64,000 nt of DNA from assembly GCA_965200535.1 (NCBI GenBank), contig CBDAUF010000001.1, forward strand, positions 1,860,001 to 1,924,000, in the 5' to 3' direction. Of this stretch, positions 8,405 to 16,820 are shown one piece after another; the stretch's first letter is position 1, and each line of letters opens with the position of its first letter. The stretch is from MPNO01 sp965200535. Lineage in GTDB: Bacteria > Pseudomonadota > Alphaproteobacteria > MPNO01. A model generated the notes under the pieces. It searched no databases. It had not been told where the DNA came from and saw only the letters and a program-made list of their open reading frames with translations. The position numbers and the translations under genes were made by a program.

Positions 8405-9670
8405 ATGCGCAAGGAAACCGCTTCGATGCTGGCGCTGGCGGCCGTCGCCGCAGCGGCGGCCGCAGCGGCGCCGGCGCCCGCCGACGCCCAGGAATGCAGC
8501 GTCACGGTCGGCCGGGTCGTGCCGCTGACCGGTCCGCTGCTCGACATGGGGCGGGAAACGCCCTGGCTCGATGAGAACAAGACCGGCCCGATCAACAAGG
8601 CGGGCGGCCTGCCGGTGGGCGGCAAGAAGTGCAAGATCGTCCACAAGATCTACGACTCGCGCGGCACCATGGCGGGATCCGGCGAGGCGGCGACCCGCGC
8701 GATTCTGAAGGACAAGGTCGACGTGGTCTTCGCCCAGGGCACGCCGGACACCACCAATGCGCCGTCCGATCTGTGCGAACGCTACAAGGTGCCGTGCATC
8801 ACGTCGAACACGCCGGTCGAAGCCTGGTTGTTCGGGCCCGACAACAAGCCGAAGACATACAAGTACACGTTCCACTTCTTCTTCGGCGTGCCCGATCTGG
8901 TGGCCAACCATGTCGGGATGATCAAGGCCCTGCCGGGCGGCTTCAACGGGCGGATCGGCTATCTCTACCCGAACGATCCCGACGGTGTGGTGTTCGCCTC
9001 GCTGTTCGATCCGACCTTCAAGAAAGAGGGCTGGGAGCCGGTCGATCCCGGCCGCTTCAAGCAGGGCCTGCCCGATTTCTCGGCGATCATCAACAAGTTC
9101 AAGCGCGGCCGGGTCCAGGTGGTGACCGGCGTGCTCGCACCGCCGGATCTGCAGAACTACCTGCAGCAGGCGGCGCAGGCCGGCTTCAAGCCGCGCATGT
9201 ACATCATCGACAAGGCGACCGGCTATCCGGAGGCGATGAAGGCGCTCGGCGAGTTCGGCATCGACATCCTGAGCGTGAACTTCTGGTCGCCGGCCTATCC
9301 GGGCAAGTCGAAATACGGCGGCTATACCGGACAGGGCCTGGTCGACCGCTACGAGACGCAGAACGCCGGCAAGTACTACTCACCGCCCCTGGCCTACACC
9401 GATGCGTCCTACGACGTGCTGTTCGACGCGCTCCAGCGCGCCGGTTCGACCGACCGGGCGAAGCTGCTGGCGGCGCTCGCCAAGACCGACCTCGAGACCG
9501 TCGTCGGCCGGGTCAAGTTCAACGCGCAGCACTATTCCGTGCAGCCCCTGGGCGGCGCCCAGTGGCGGGTCGACGCCAAGACCAAACGCTGGGTCAAGGA
9601 CAACGTCTACAACGCGGTCTATCCGTCGGTCCGCAAGACCGCGGAGATGCGCCTGTACCAGGCCAAGTAG
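8405..9670 (+). CDS. Branched-chain-amino-acid-type (HAAT) periplasmic substrate-binding protein
   Basis: Type I periplasmic binding protein of the LivK/HAAT family, 421 residues. A Sec signal peptide with a long alanine core ends at ADA, predicting cleavage after residue 28. The mature protein opens with the family-typical VTVGRVVPLTGPL and contains the two-lobed Peripla_BP_6 pattern (DSRGTMAGSGEAATRAILKD, YPNDPDGVVFASLFDPTF). It would capture the substrate for the ABC importer encoded downstream. A strong ribosome site, GGAGG at 8394-8398, sits six bases before the ATG. HAAT-family binders also carry aromatic compounds and amides, so its place between dioxygenase and permease genes suggests an aromatic ligand; this is inference. 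Confidence 0.88.
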   Translation: MRKETASMLALAAVAAAAAAAAPAPADAQECSVTVGRVVPLTGPLLDMGRETPWLDENKTGPINKAGGLPVGGKKCKIVHKIYDSRGTMAGSGEAATRAILKDKVDVVFAQGTPDTTNAPSDLCERYKVPCITSNTPVEAWLFGPDNKPKTYKYTFHFFFGVPDLVANHVGMIKALPGGFNGRIGYLYPNDPDGVVFASLFDPTFKKEGWEPVDPGRFKQGLPDFSAIINKFKRGRVQVVTGVLAPPDLQNYLQQAAQAGFKPRMYIIDKATGYPEAMKALGEFGIDILSVNFWSPAYPGKSKYGGYTGQGLVDRYETQNAGKYYSPPLAYTDASYDVLFDALQRAGSTDRAKLLAALAKTDLETVVGRVKFNAQHYSVQPLGGAQWRVDAKTKRWVKDNVYNAVYPSVRKTAEMRLYQAK

Positions 9671-9689
9671 AGGGTTGGCGGGCCGGCCC

Positions 9690-9720
9690 GGCCCGGCGCG
9701 CCGCCCCGGCGCGCCGGGCC
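9690..9720. promoter_or_regulatory. Perfect 14-bp intercistronic hairpin after the binding-protein gene
   Basis: GGCCCGGCGCGCCG (9690-9703), a three-base loop CCC and CGGCGCGCCGGGCC (9707-9720) make a perfect 14-bp stem. It lies 20 bases after the binding-protein stop and 37 bases before the first ATPase gene, with no T-run. Such hairpins within ABC importer operons commonly protect or partly terminate the upstream message so that the binding protein is made in excess. That role is inferred. Confidence 0.7.
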
Positions 9721-9757
9721 ACGCCGCGAACCGGCCGGACCGCGCGGCCGGGGTTCG

Positions 9758-10474
9758 ATGACGGCGCTGCTTTCCGTAACGAGGCTGTCCCGGGCGTTCG
9801 GCGCGATCCATGTTGCGGACCGCGTCACATTCTCCATCGAGGAGGGCGAGATCCTCGGCGTCATCGGCCCCAACGGCGCCGGCAAGACCTCGCTGTTCGG
9901 ACTGATTTCCGGCAACATCCGGCCGGACTCGGGCTACGTCGAGTTCGGCGGAACGGACATCACCCGCTGGGCGCCGCAGGACCGCGCCCGCGCCGGCATT
10001 GCCCGGACCTACCAGATTCCCAAACCGTTCACCCACATGACGGTAGCCGGCAATCTAAAGGTGGCGGCGATCTTCGGCGGCGGCGTGGCCGAGGACGAAA
10101 TCGAGGACTGGATCGACAAGGTATTGTCCGACACCCGCCTTGCGCCCGCGCGCACCACGCTGGCCGGCCGGCTGCCCCTGCTCATGCGCAAGCGCCACGA
10201 ACTGGCGCGGGCGCTGGCCATGCGGCCGAAACTGCTGCTGGTCGATGAGGTGGCCGCCGGCCTGACCGATCACGAGGTCGGCGAGTTCATCGACCTGGTT
10301 GCCGCCATCCGCGCCGGCGGCGTCACGGTGCTGTGGATCGAGCATGTCATGAAGACGATGCTGACCGCGACGGACCGCCTGCTGGCGCTCGATTCGGGCC
10401 GGATCGTCGCCCAGGGCAAGCCGGAAGAGGTGATCAACTCGCCGGAAGTGCGCCGTGTCTATCTCGGCGCCTGA
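9758..10474 (+). CDS. livG: LivG-family ABC transporter ATP-binding protein
   Basis: First of two ATPases of the HAAT importer, 238 residues. Walker A is GPNGAGKT (residues 37-44) and Walker B is LLLVDE. The signature region reads LPLLMRKRHELARAL instead of LSGGQ, and the base after the catalytic glutamate is V rather than P; this form is found in a LivG subgroup and need not mean loss of activity. The H-loop histidine is in WIEHVMKTM. The gene overlaps the second ATPase by 20 bases. It works as a heterodimer on the cytoplasmic face beneath the LivH-type and LivM-type permeases. Confidence 0.88.
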   Translation: MTALLSVTRLSRAFGAIHVADRVTFSIEEGEILGVIGPNGAGKTSLFGLISGNIRPDSGYVEFGGTDITRWAPQDRARAGIARTYQIPKPFTHMTVAGNLKVAAIFGGGVAEDEIEDWIDKVLSDTRLAPARTTLAGRLPLLMRKRHELARALAMRPKLLLVDEVAAGLTDHEVGEFIDLVAAIRAGGVTVLWIEHVMKTMLTATDRLLALDSGRIVAQGKPEEVINSPEVRRVYLGA

Positions 10475-11222
10475 ACAGCCGGCGCTGCTGACCGTCAGGG
10501 GCCTCTCGGCCTATTACGGCGAGAGCCGCGCGCTCTACGGCGTCGGGTTCGCGGTGGAGAAGGGTGCGGTCCATTCCATCGTCGGCGCCAACGGCGCCGG
10601 CAAGTCGACCCTGCTGCGCGCCATCGTCGGCATGATGAACCGGGGGCAGGCGGCCCACATCACCGGCAGCGTCGAATTCAGGGGGCGCCGCATCGATGCC
10701 CTGCCGACCGAGGAGATCGTTGCCCTCGGCGTGACCATGGTGCCGGAGGGGCGGCGGCTGTTCGCCAGTATGACAGTGGAGGAAAACCTGGTGTGCGGCG
10801 CCTTTCTGCCGCGCTGCCGGGCGCGGCTCGGGGAGAGCCTGGAGGAGGTCTACAGCCTGTTCCCGCGGCTGGCCGACCGGCGCCAGCAGCCGGTGTCCCG
10901 CATGTCCGGCGGCGAGCAGCAGATGGTGGCCATCGGCCGGGCGTTGATGTCCTCGCCGGAGTTGATCCTGCTCGACGAGTTGTCGCTCGGCCTGGCTCCC
11001 ATCGTCATCGACCAGCTCTACGAGCGGATCGCCGCGATCAACCGGCGCGGCGTCACCTGCATCGTCATCGAACAGGATACCGAGCGCGCCATGCGCGTGG
11101 CGAGCGCGGTCTCGGTGCTGCTGGAAGGCCGCGTGGTGCTCGAGGGCGATCCCGCCAGGCTGGGGCGCGAACGGGTCTCGGCCGCCTATTTCGGCATCGA
11201 GGCAGCGGGGCGGGGCGGATGA
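10455..11222 (+). CDS. livF: LivF-family ABC transporter ATP-binding protein
   Basis: Second ATPase of the HAAT importer, 255 residues from a GTG start. Walker A is GANGAGKST near residues 44-52, the signature is MSGGEQQM, and Walker B is LILLDELSLGLAP, a LivF hallmark. IVIEQD provides the switch region. The start lies within the end of livG, and the stop overlaps the livH start as ATGA, so the genes are translationally coupled. It pairs with the LivG subunit to drive uptake. Confidence 0.9.
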   Translation: MSISAPEQPALLTVRGLSAYYGESRALYGVGFAVEKGAVHSIVGANGAGKSTLLRAIVGMMNRGQAAHITGSVEFRGRRIDALPTEEIVALGVTMVPEGRRLFASMTVEENLVCGAFLPRCRARLGESLEEVYSLFPRLADRRQQPVSRMSGGEQQMVAIGRALMSSPELILLDELSLGLAPIVIDQLYERIAAINRRGVTCIVIEQDTERAMRVASAVSVLLEGRVVLEGDPARLGRERVSAAYFGIEAAGRGG

Positions 11223-12142
11223 ACGAAGATCTCTACTGGGCGTTCATCGACATCGCCAACGGGCTGCTGTCGGGCGTCATGCTGGGCGGCTATTACGCGA
11301 TCATCGCCATCGGTCTGGCGCTGACCTTCGGCGTCATGCGCATGGTCAACCTGGCGCACGGCGACCTGCTGGTCCTCGCCGCCTATCTCGCCGTCCTGCT
11401 CCTCCAGTTCGCGCCCATCTCGCCCTTCGTCACGCTGGCCCTGGTGATCCCGGTCATGTTCGGCGTCGGCTACGCGTTGCAGCGTTTCCTGCTCAACGCG
11501 ATCTCCGTCCAGTCGATGGAGCGCAAGGGCATGTCGGCCGGGTTCGGCCTGATGTCGCCGATCCTCGTCACCTTCGGCCTGTCCATCGTTATCGCCCACG
11601 CGCTGCTCGGCGGTTTTGCCTCCGACGCCCTCATCATCCGCAACGCGCTCTCCTACTCCGCAGTGCGCCTGACAGAGGACCTCAACATTTCCACCCTGCG
11701 GCTGATCTTCGTCGTCGTCGCGCTCGCCATCCTCGTTGCCCTCCACCTGTTCCTGAAGCGGACCCATGCCGGCCGCGCGATCCGCGCCGCCGCGGACGAT
11801 GCGGAAATCGCGCCGCTGATGGGCATCGCGACGCCGAAGATCAACGCGCTGGCCAGCGGCATCGCCATCGCCATCGCCGGGGTCGCCGGAGTCATGGTCG
11901 GCATGTCGCGCACCTTCCAGCCGTTCGACGGGCCGGTCTTCCTGCTGATCGCCTTCGGCGTCGTCATCGTCGGCGGTCTGGGGTCGATCGTCGGCAGCCT
12001 GGTCGGCGGCGTCTTGCTCGGCATCACCCAGGTGCTGGCGGGCACCTATTTCGGCCCGTCGGCGCAGCTCGTCGCGGGATATATCCTGATCCTGTTCGTG
12101 CTGGCGGTCCGGCCGCAGGGCCTGTTCGCGCGGCGGCGCTAG
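11219..12142 (+). CDS. livH: LivH-family ABC transporter permease
   Basis: Inner-membrane permease of the HAAT importer, 307 residues and mostly hydrophobic with about eight membrane segments. It shows the family motifs GGYYAIIAIGLALTFGVMRMVNLAHGD near the N-terminus and VIVGGLGSIVGSLVGG near the C-terminus, and ends VRPQGLF. The glycine-rich loop GRAIRAAADDAEIAPLMGI is the EAA-like contact to the ATPases. It is followed after 9 bases by the gene for the second permease, which is fused to enzymes. Confidence 0.9.
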   Translation: MNEDLYWAFIDIANGLLSGVMLGGYYAIIAIGLALTFGVMRMVNLAHGDLLVLAAYLAVLLLQFAPISPFVTLALVIPVMFGVGYALQRFLLNAISVQSMERKGMSAGFGLMSPILVTFGLSIVIAHALLGGFASDALIIRNALSYSAVRLTEDLNISTLRLIFVVVALAILVALHLFLKRTHAGRAIRAAADDAEIAPLMGIATPKINALASGIAIAIAGVAGVMVGMSRTFQPFDGPVFLLIAFGVVIVGGLGSIVGSLVGGVLLGITQVLAGTYFGPSAQLVAGYILILFVLAVRPQGLFARRR

Positions 12143-12151
12143 GCGCGGGCG

Positions 12152-15100
12152 ATGGCGGGCGGTTTCCTCGATCGATGGCTTACCGGCTGGCGCGCCAGGG
12201 CGGCGGTCGTCGCGGGCCTCGTCGTCCTGGTTCTCCTGCCCCCCGCCCTTGGTCCGAACAGCTATGCCACGCAGCTTCTGCTGACCCTGTTCGTGTTCGC
12301 CGTCTTCGGCCATGCCTGGAACCTGCTCGCCGGCTATTGCGGTCTGCTGTCCTTCGGCAATCAGGTCTATGTCGGCATTGCCGGTTTCACCATGGCCATT
12401 CTGGTCTATTACGGCGGCGTCCATGTCTGGGCGGCGATGCCCGTCGCCGGTCTGGCGTGCGCCGCCTTCGCCTATCTCCTGGCGATCCCGGTGCGTTCCA
12501 GCCTGGTCGGCCCGGCGGTGCTGAAGCCGGTCGCCGCCGCGGCCGCGGTCTGGATCGGCTACGAGATTCTGGTTTTCCACGACCCGTGGTGGGACGTCTT
12601 CGGCGACCCCTATGTCCGCCGGGTGACGATCCTGCTGCTCATTTTCCTGGGCGCCATGCCGCTGCTCGCGCTCGAGGGCGCCTATTTCGCCGTGGCCACC
12701 TGGCTGATCGCGGCGGCGGTGGGCACCGTCTTCAACGAATGGAAACTGGTCGGCGCCGGCGGCGGCATGCGCATCCCCTCCTCGGTCTCGCTGGAGGAGA
12801 TGTACTATGTCGGCCTGATCCTGCTGGTCGCGGCCACCTGGATCATCCGCTCGCTGCTCAGGAGCCGGATCGGTCTCGCACTCACCGCCGTGCGCGACGA
12901 CAGCGAGGCCGCGGCGACGGTCGGCGTCGACGTCGCCAAGGTGAAGCTGCTCGCCTTCGTGCTTTCCGGAGCCCTCACCGGGCTCGCCGCGAGCCTCTAT
13001 TTCGTCGAGGCCGTCTCGCTCACGCCGCCGTCGGCCTTCACCGTCTTCTGGTCGGCCTACTTCGTCTTCGTCGCGGTCGCCGGGGGCATGGGCAGCCTGT
13101 CGGGGCCCATCGTCGGCGCGCTGATCTTCGTTGTGATCGACCGGCTCATCTCCGGCTGGCTCGAACAGCCGCTGCTGGTTCTCGGTCTCGCCTCCGTCAT
13201 CGTCATCCTGGTGCTGCCGCGCGGCGTCGTCGGCGCGGTCGACGTGCTGCGCCGGTCGCGCGACGCGCGCACGGCGTGGCGCGAATTGCTCGACGCGACC
13301 GCGGTCGCCGACCTGATCGGCCGGCTCCGGCGGCGGCGGAGCGCCGGCAACGGCAATGCGGTCGTCGCGGCGTTCCTCGTTCCCGGCACGCCGCTGCCCC
13401 TGCTGCGGCCAGAAGCGCCCGGCTGGAAGACCCTGTTCGACGGCTGCAAGGACGCCGCCCGGTCGCTGGAGCGGGCGCGGCCGGACGTGCTGCTGGTCTA
13501 TTCCACCCAGTGGATCGCGGTGCTGGACCAGCTCTGGCAGACGCGGCCCCGGGTGCGCGGCATCCATGTCGACGAGACCTGGCACGCCTTCGGCGACTTG
13601 GCCTACGATTTCGATATCGACGCCGAACTGGCGCAGGCCTGCATCGACCGGTCGGGGGAGGCCGGCGTCCGCTCGAAACCGGTCAACTACGACCGGTTCC
13701 CCATCGACACCGGAACCATCGCCGCGGCGAACCAGCTCAACCCGGACTCGCGCTGGCCCCTCGTCGTCGCGGCCAACAACCTCTACCACGACGGTGCGCT
13801 GACCGGCCGGTTGGCGGCGCTCGCCGTGCAGTGCGCGGCGGAACAGGGCAAGCGTGTGGCGCTGGTCGGCGTCGGCGGCCTGTCGGGCGCCGTGCACCGG
13901 CGCGAGATCGACCCGGCCGAGGACAGCTTCGCCGGCGACGCGGACGATCACTGGAACCGACGCCTGCTCGACGCCCTGGTCGCCGGCGATGCCGCGCGGC
14001 TGCGCGCGCTGCTGCCCGACTATGCCGCCAATGCCCGCGCCGACATGGGCATGAAACATCTGGAATGGCTGCTGGGCGGCGTCGGCCCTCAATGGCGCGG
14101 CGCCTATGTTCACGCCTACGGGCCGGTCTGGGGCTCCGGCGCGGCGGTGGTTGAACTGGCGCTCGACGACCGGCTGGCCCGGCGCGGGCGGGCGCGCGGC
14201 ATTCCCTCCGAGCCCAGGCGCCGCCTGACGCTCGGCGCCGCGCCGCAGGCCGCAGAAACCGCCGATCCGGCTGCGCCGGCCGCTCCGGCGCCGAACCGGT
14301 CCGTGACCGCGCGCTCGCCCGCCGCTTCCTCCGTTGCCGCCCCGGTTGCGGCGGGCGGTTTTCTCTACCGCAATTTCCGCACCCGGGCGGAGATCGACGC
14401 GCAGTACGATGTCGAGGCGTCGGTGGACGATTTCGGCGCCTATGTCGATTTCTTCCTGTCGAACAGCGAACGCGTGCGGCGCCAGCTCGAACCACTGCTC
14501 GATATCCCCTACGGCGCGACCGCGGCCGAGCACATCGATATCTATCCGGCCCGGGCGCCGAACGCGCCGCTGCACATGTTCATCCACGGCGGCTACTGGC
14601 ACTCGCTCAGCAGCAAGGAATTCAGTTTTGTCGCCGAGGGGCTGGTCGAAGCCGGCGTCGCGGTTGCGGTCCTCAACTACGACCTGTGCCCGAACGTGAC
14701 GATCACCGAGATCGTGCGCCAGAGCCGGGCCGCGGTGAAATGGCTGCACGCGAACGCGCGGCGCTACGGCTGCGACCCCGACCGGATTTCGGTCTCCGGC
14801 CATTCCGCCGGCGGGCACCTGACGGCCATGCTGATGGCCGCCGACTGGGCCGGGGCCTACGGGCTGCCGCGGGATGTCGTGAAAGGGGGCTGCGCGATTT
14901 CCGGCCTGTTCGATCTTGCGCCGTTCGAACATAGCTGGCTGCAGCCCAAGCTGAGACTGAACCCGGAAGAGATCGGGCGCAACAGCCCGATCCTGCATAT
15001 CCCGCCGGCGGCCGGGCCGCTCATCGTCACCCTGGGCGGCGACGAAACGGCGGAGTTCCACCGCCAGTCGCAGGATTTTCTTGCGGCCTGGACCCGCGCC

Positions 15101-15229
15101 GGCCTGCAGGGCACGTATCTGGATCTGCCCGGCGCCAACCATTTCACGGTGCTGGAAGGCTACATGGACCCGCACAGCCCGCTGTGCGCGGCGATCCTCC
15201 GGCAGATCGCGGAAACCCGACCGCGCTAA
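12152..15229 (+). CDS. Three-part fusion: LivM permease - dioxygenase alpha domain - kynurenine-formamidase-like hydrolase
   Basis: One open frame of 1025 residues. Residues 1 to about 375 form a LivM-type permease (NLLAGYCGLLSFGNQVYVG, AVRDDSEAAATVGVD, GGMGSLSGPIVGALI). Residues about 405-670 are an AmnA-like dioxygenase alpha domain very close to the protein at 7580-8392, without metal ligands (PGTPLP, VYSTQW). A linker rich in alanine and proline (about 671-733) leads to an alpha/beta hydrolase like kynurenine formamidase: oxyanion motif HGGYW at 812-816, nucleophile Ser885 in GHSAGGH, an acidic residue in GGDETAEF and His997 in GANHF. LivM C-termini are cytoplasmic, so the enzymes should sit beneath the channel. 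No stop or frame change separates the parts. It could still be an unusual strain-level fusion, but the ordered linker argues for a real one. Confidence 0.88.
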   Translation: MAGGFLDRWLTGWRARAAVVAGLVVLVLLPPALGPNSYATQLLLTLFVFAVFGHAWNLLAGYCGLLSFGNQVYVGIAGFTMAILVYYGGVHVWAAMPVAGLACAAFAYLLAIPVRSSLVGPAVLKPVAAAAAVWIGYEILVFHDPWWDVFGDPYVRRVTILLLIFLGAMPLLALEGAYFAVATWLIAAAVGTVFNEWKLVGAGGGMRIPSSVSLEEMYYVGLILLVAATWIIRSLLRSRIGLALTAVRDDSEAAATVGVDVAKVKLLAFVLSGALTGLAASLYFVEAVSLTPPSAFTVFWSAYFVFVAVAGGMGSLSGPIVGALIFVVIDRLISGWLEQPLLVLGLASVIVILVLPRGVVGAVDVLRRSRDARTAWRELLDATAVADLIGRLRRRRSAGNGNAVVAAFLVPGTPLPLLRPEAPGWKTLFDGCKDAARSLERARPDVLLVYSTQWIAVLDQLWQTRPRVRGIHVDETWHAFGDLAYDFDIDAELAQACIDRSGEAGVRSKPVNYDRFPIDTGTIAAANQLNPDSRWPLVVAANNLYHDGALTGRLAALAVQCAAEQGKRVALVGVGGLSGAVHRREIDPAEDSFAGDADDHWNRRLLDALVAGDAARLRALLPDYAANARADMGMKHLEWLLGGVGPQWRGAYVHAYGPVWGSGAAVVELALDDRLARRGRARGIPSEPRRRLTLGAAPQAAETADPAAPAAPAPNRSVTARSPAASSVAAPVAAGGFLYRNFRTRAEIDAQYDVEASVDDFGAYVDFFLSNSERVRRQLEPLLDIPYGATAAEHIDIYPARAPNAPLHMFIHGGYWHSLSSKEFSFVAEGLVEAGVAVAVLNYDLCPNVTITEIVRQSRAAVKWLHANARRYGCDPDRISVSGHSAGGHLTAMLMAADWAGAYGLPRDVVKGGCAISGLFDLAPFEHSWLQPKLRLNPEEIGRNSPILHIPPAAGPLIVTLGGDETAEFHRQSQDFLAAWTRAGLQGTYLDLPGANHFTVLEGYMDPHSPLCAAILRQIAETRPR

Positions 15230-15247
15230 TCGGATCCGGGCGACGGC

Positions 15248-16675
15248 ATGGACGACTTTCCATTACCCAGACGCGCACTGTACCGGGCGCTAGCGGTCCT
15301 CGCCGCGCCGTTCGCCGGTATCCTGCTGGTTCTCGCGCTGGCGGGCGAGCTCGCGCCGGGCTGGGCGGCGGTTGCCGCCGGCGCCGCGGCTGCGGCGCTC
15401 TGGCTGCCGGTGCGGCGCCACCTGTCGGCGCTAACGCGCCTCGCCGCCCGCCTGGACGCCGAGGGGACGGCGGGCGAAGAGGCGCGGCGGCCGCTCGAAT
15501 CTCCGCTGGTGCCGCGCCGGCTCGCCGCCTCGTTCGCCGACGCCGAGGCCGCGTACCGCGGGCGGCTGCGCGGCCTTGCCGCGCGCGCAGCATCGGCCGA
15601 GAGCGTGCTCGACAACCTCCCCGACCCGGTGATCGCCATCGACCGCACGCGGCGCATCGTGCGCGCCACCCGCGGCACGACGGCGGTCCTCGGCGGCGAC
15701 CCTGCGGATGTCGAGCCGACCGGCGCCGACCTGGTCACCGTGCTGCGGGACCCCGGCGTCCTCGAAGCCGTCGAGCGGATCGCCGCGGACGGCGGGGCGG
15801 AGGAGGTCGACTTCCTCCTCCCCGGCTCGGGCCGCGAGTTTGCCGCCCGTATCGCGGCGCTGCCGGAGCCCGCGCCGGATGGCGCCGTCGCCGTGGTCGC
15901 GGTGACCGACGTGACGGAGGCCCGGCGCCACGGGCGGATGCGGGCGGACTTCGTCGCCAACGCGAGCCACGAACTCGGGACCCCGATCTCGGTTCTGCTG
16001 GGCTGTATCGAGACCCTGCGGGGCGCGGCGCGCGACGACCCGGAAGCCTCAGAGCGGTTCCTGGGGATGATGGGCGAGCAGACCGAACGGATGCGCCGGC
16101 TGGTCGACGACCTTCTGTCGCTGTCGCGGATCGAGCTCAACGAACACAACCCGCCGTCGGCCCGGGTCTCGCTGGCCGCGATGATCCCGCCCGTCGTGGA
16201 CGCGCTGCAATTCGCCGCCCGGTCGCGCGGGATCGAGGTGACGGTGGACGGCGACCTCGCCGGGTCCGCGGTCGTCGGCGACGGCGACGAGCTGACGCAG
16301 CTGTTCCAGAACCTGATCGACAACGCGATCAAATACGGCGCCGAGGGTTCTACGGTGCGCATCGCCATCGGCGGCGGCAGGCTGGACGGGGCCGACGCGG
16401 TCAGCGTCGCGGTCAGCGACGAGGGGGAGGGGATCCCGGCGGAGCATCTGCAACGCCTGACGGAGCGGTTCTACAGGGTCGATACCGCGCGGTCGCGCGA
16501 AATGGGGGGCACCGGGCTCGGGCTCGCCATCGTCAAGCATATCGTCAACCGCCACCGCGGCGCGCTCGACATCGAGAGCGAACCTGCGAAGGGCAGCGTC
16601 TTCACCGTAAGCCTGCCGTGCGCGCCGGCAGAGGCGGGAACGGGGCGCAACGCCGCCCCTGTCATCGAATCGTAA
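15248..16675 (+). CDS. phoR: PhoR phosphate-regulon sensor histidine kinase
   Basis: Membrane-bound sensor kinase of the phosphate starvation response, 475 residues. Two hydrophobic segments lie within residues 14-57, a PAS domain (NLPDPVIAIDRTRRIV) follows around 110-230, and the phosphorylated histidine is His241 in FVANASHELGTPISVLLG. The ATPase domain has NLIDNAIKYG and GGTGLGLAIVKHIV. It is identified as PhoR by the HELGTP-type H-box and by its place before pstSCAB-phoU-phoB; its partner PhoB is at the far end of the cluster. The start is only 18 bases after the transporter fusion, so some readthrough from that operon is possible. Confidence 0.9.
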   Translation: MDDFPLPRRALYRALAVLAAPFAGILLVLALAGELAPGWAAVAAGAAAAALWLPVRRHLSALTRLAARLDAEGTAGEEARRPLESPLVPRRLAASFADAEAAYRGRLRGLAARAASAESVLDNLPDPVIAIDRTRRIVRATRGTTAVLGGDPADVEPTGADLVTVLRDPGVLEAVERIAADGGAEEVDFLLPGSGREFAARIAALPEPAPDGAVAVVAVTDVTEARRHGRMRADFVANASHELGTPISVLLGCIETLRGAARDDPEASERFLGMMGEQTERMRRLVDDLLSLSRIELNEHNPPSARVSLAAMIPPVVDALQFAARSRGIEVTVDGDLAGSAVVGDGDELTQLFQNLIDNAIKYGAEGSTVRIAIGGGRLDGADAVSVAVSDEGEGIPAEHLQRLTERFYRVDTARSREMGGTGLGLAIVKHIVNRHRGALDIESEPAKGSVFTVSLPCAPAEAGTGRNAAPVIES

Positions 16676-16698
16676 CAGTATTGTCGTATCCAGGTCAT
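16659..16698 (+). promoter_or_regulatory. Pho box (PhoB operator) upstream of pstS
   Basis: Four 7-base units spaced exactly 11 bases apart: CTGTCAT (16659), TCGTAAC (16670), TTGTCGT (16681) and AGGTCAT (16692). The first is a perfect match to the Pho repeat, the third and fourth match at five of seven, the second is weak. The 11-base phasing is what PhoB needs to bind one helical face. The first two units overlap the last codons of phoR. Confidence 0.7.
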
Positions 16699-16820
16699 CG
16701 GGCGCGGCTACGACCGATGGCGTCCGGGGCGCGACGGGCCGGCTTCCCCGAGCCGGCTTCCCAACCGCATTGCCCCGGCATCCATCGATCCGAGACGCAC
16801 GAACCCGAAACGGAGACACC

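Noticed and set aside
11186..15175. A 1329-codon open frame on the minus strand
   Set aside because: Antisense shadow of livH and the transporter fusion; low-complexity composition and no recognisable motif.
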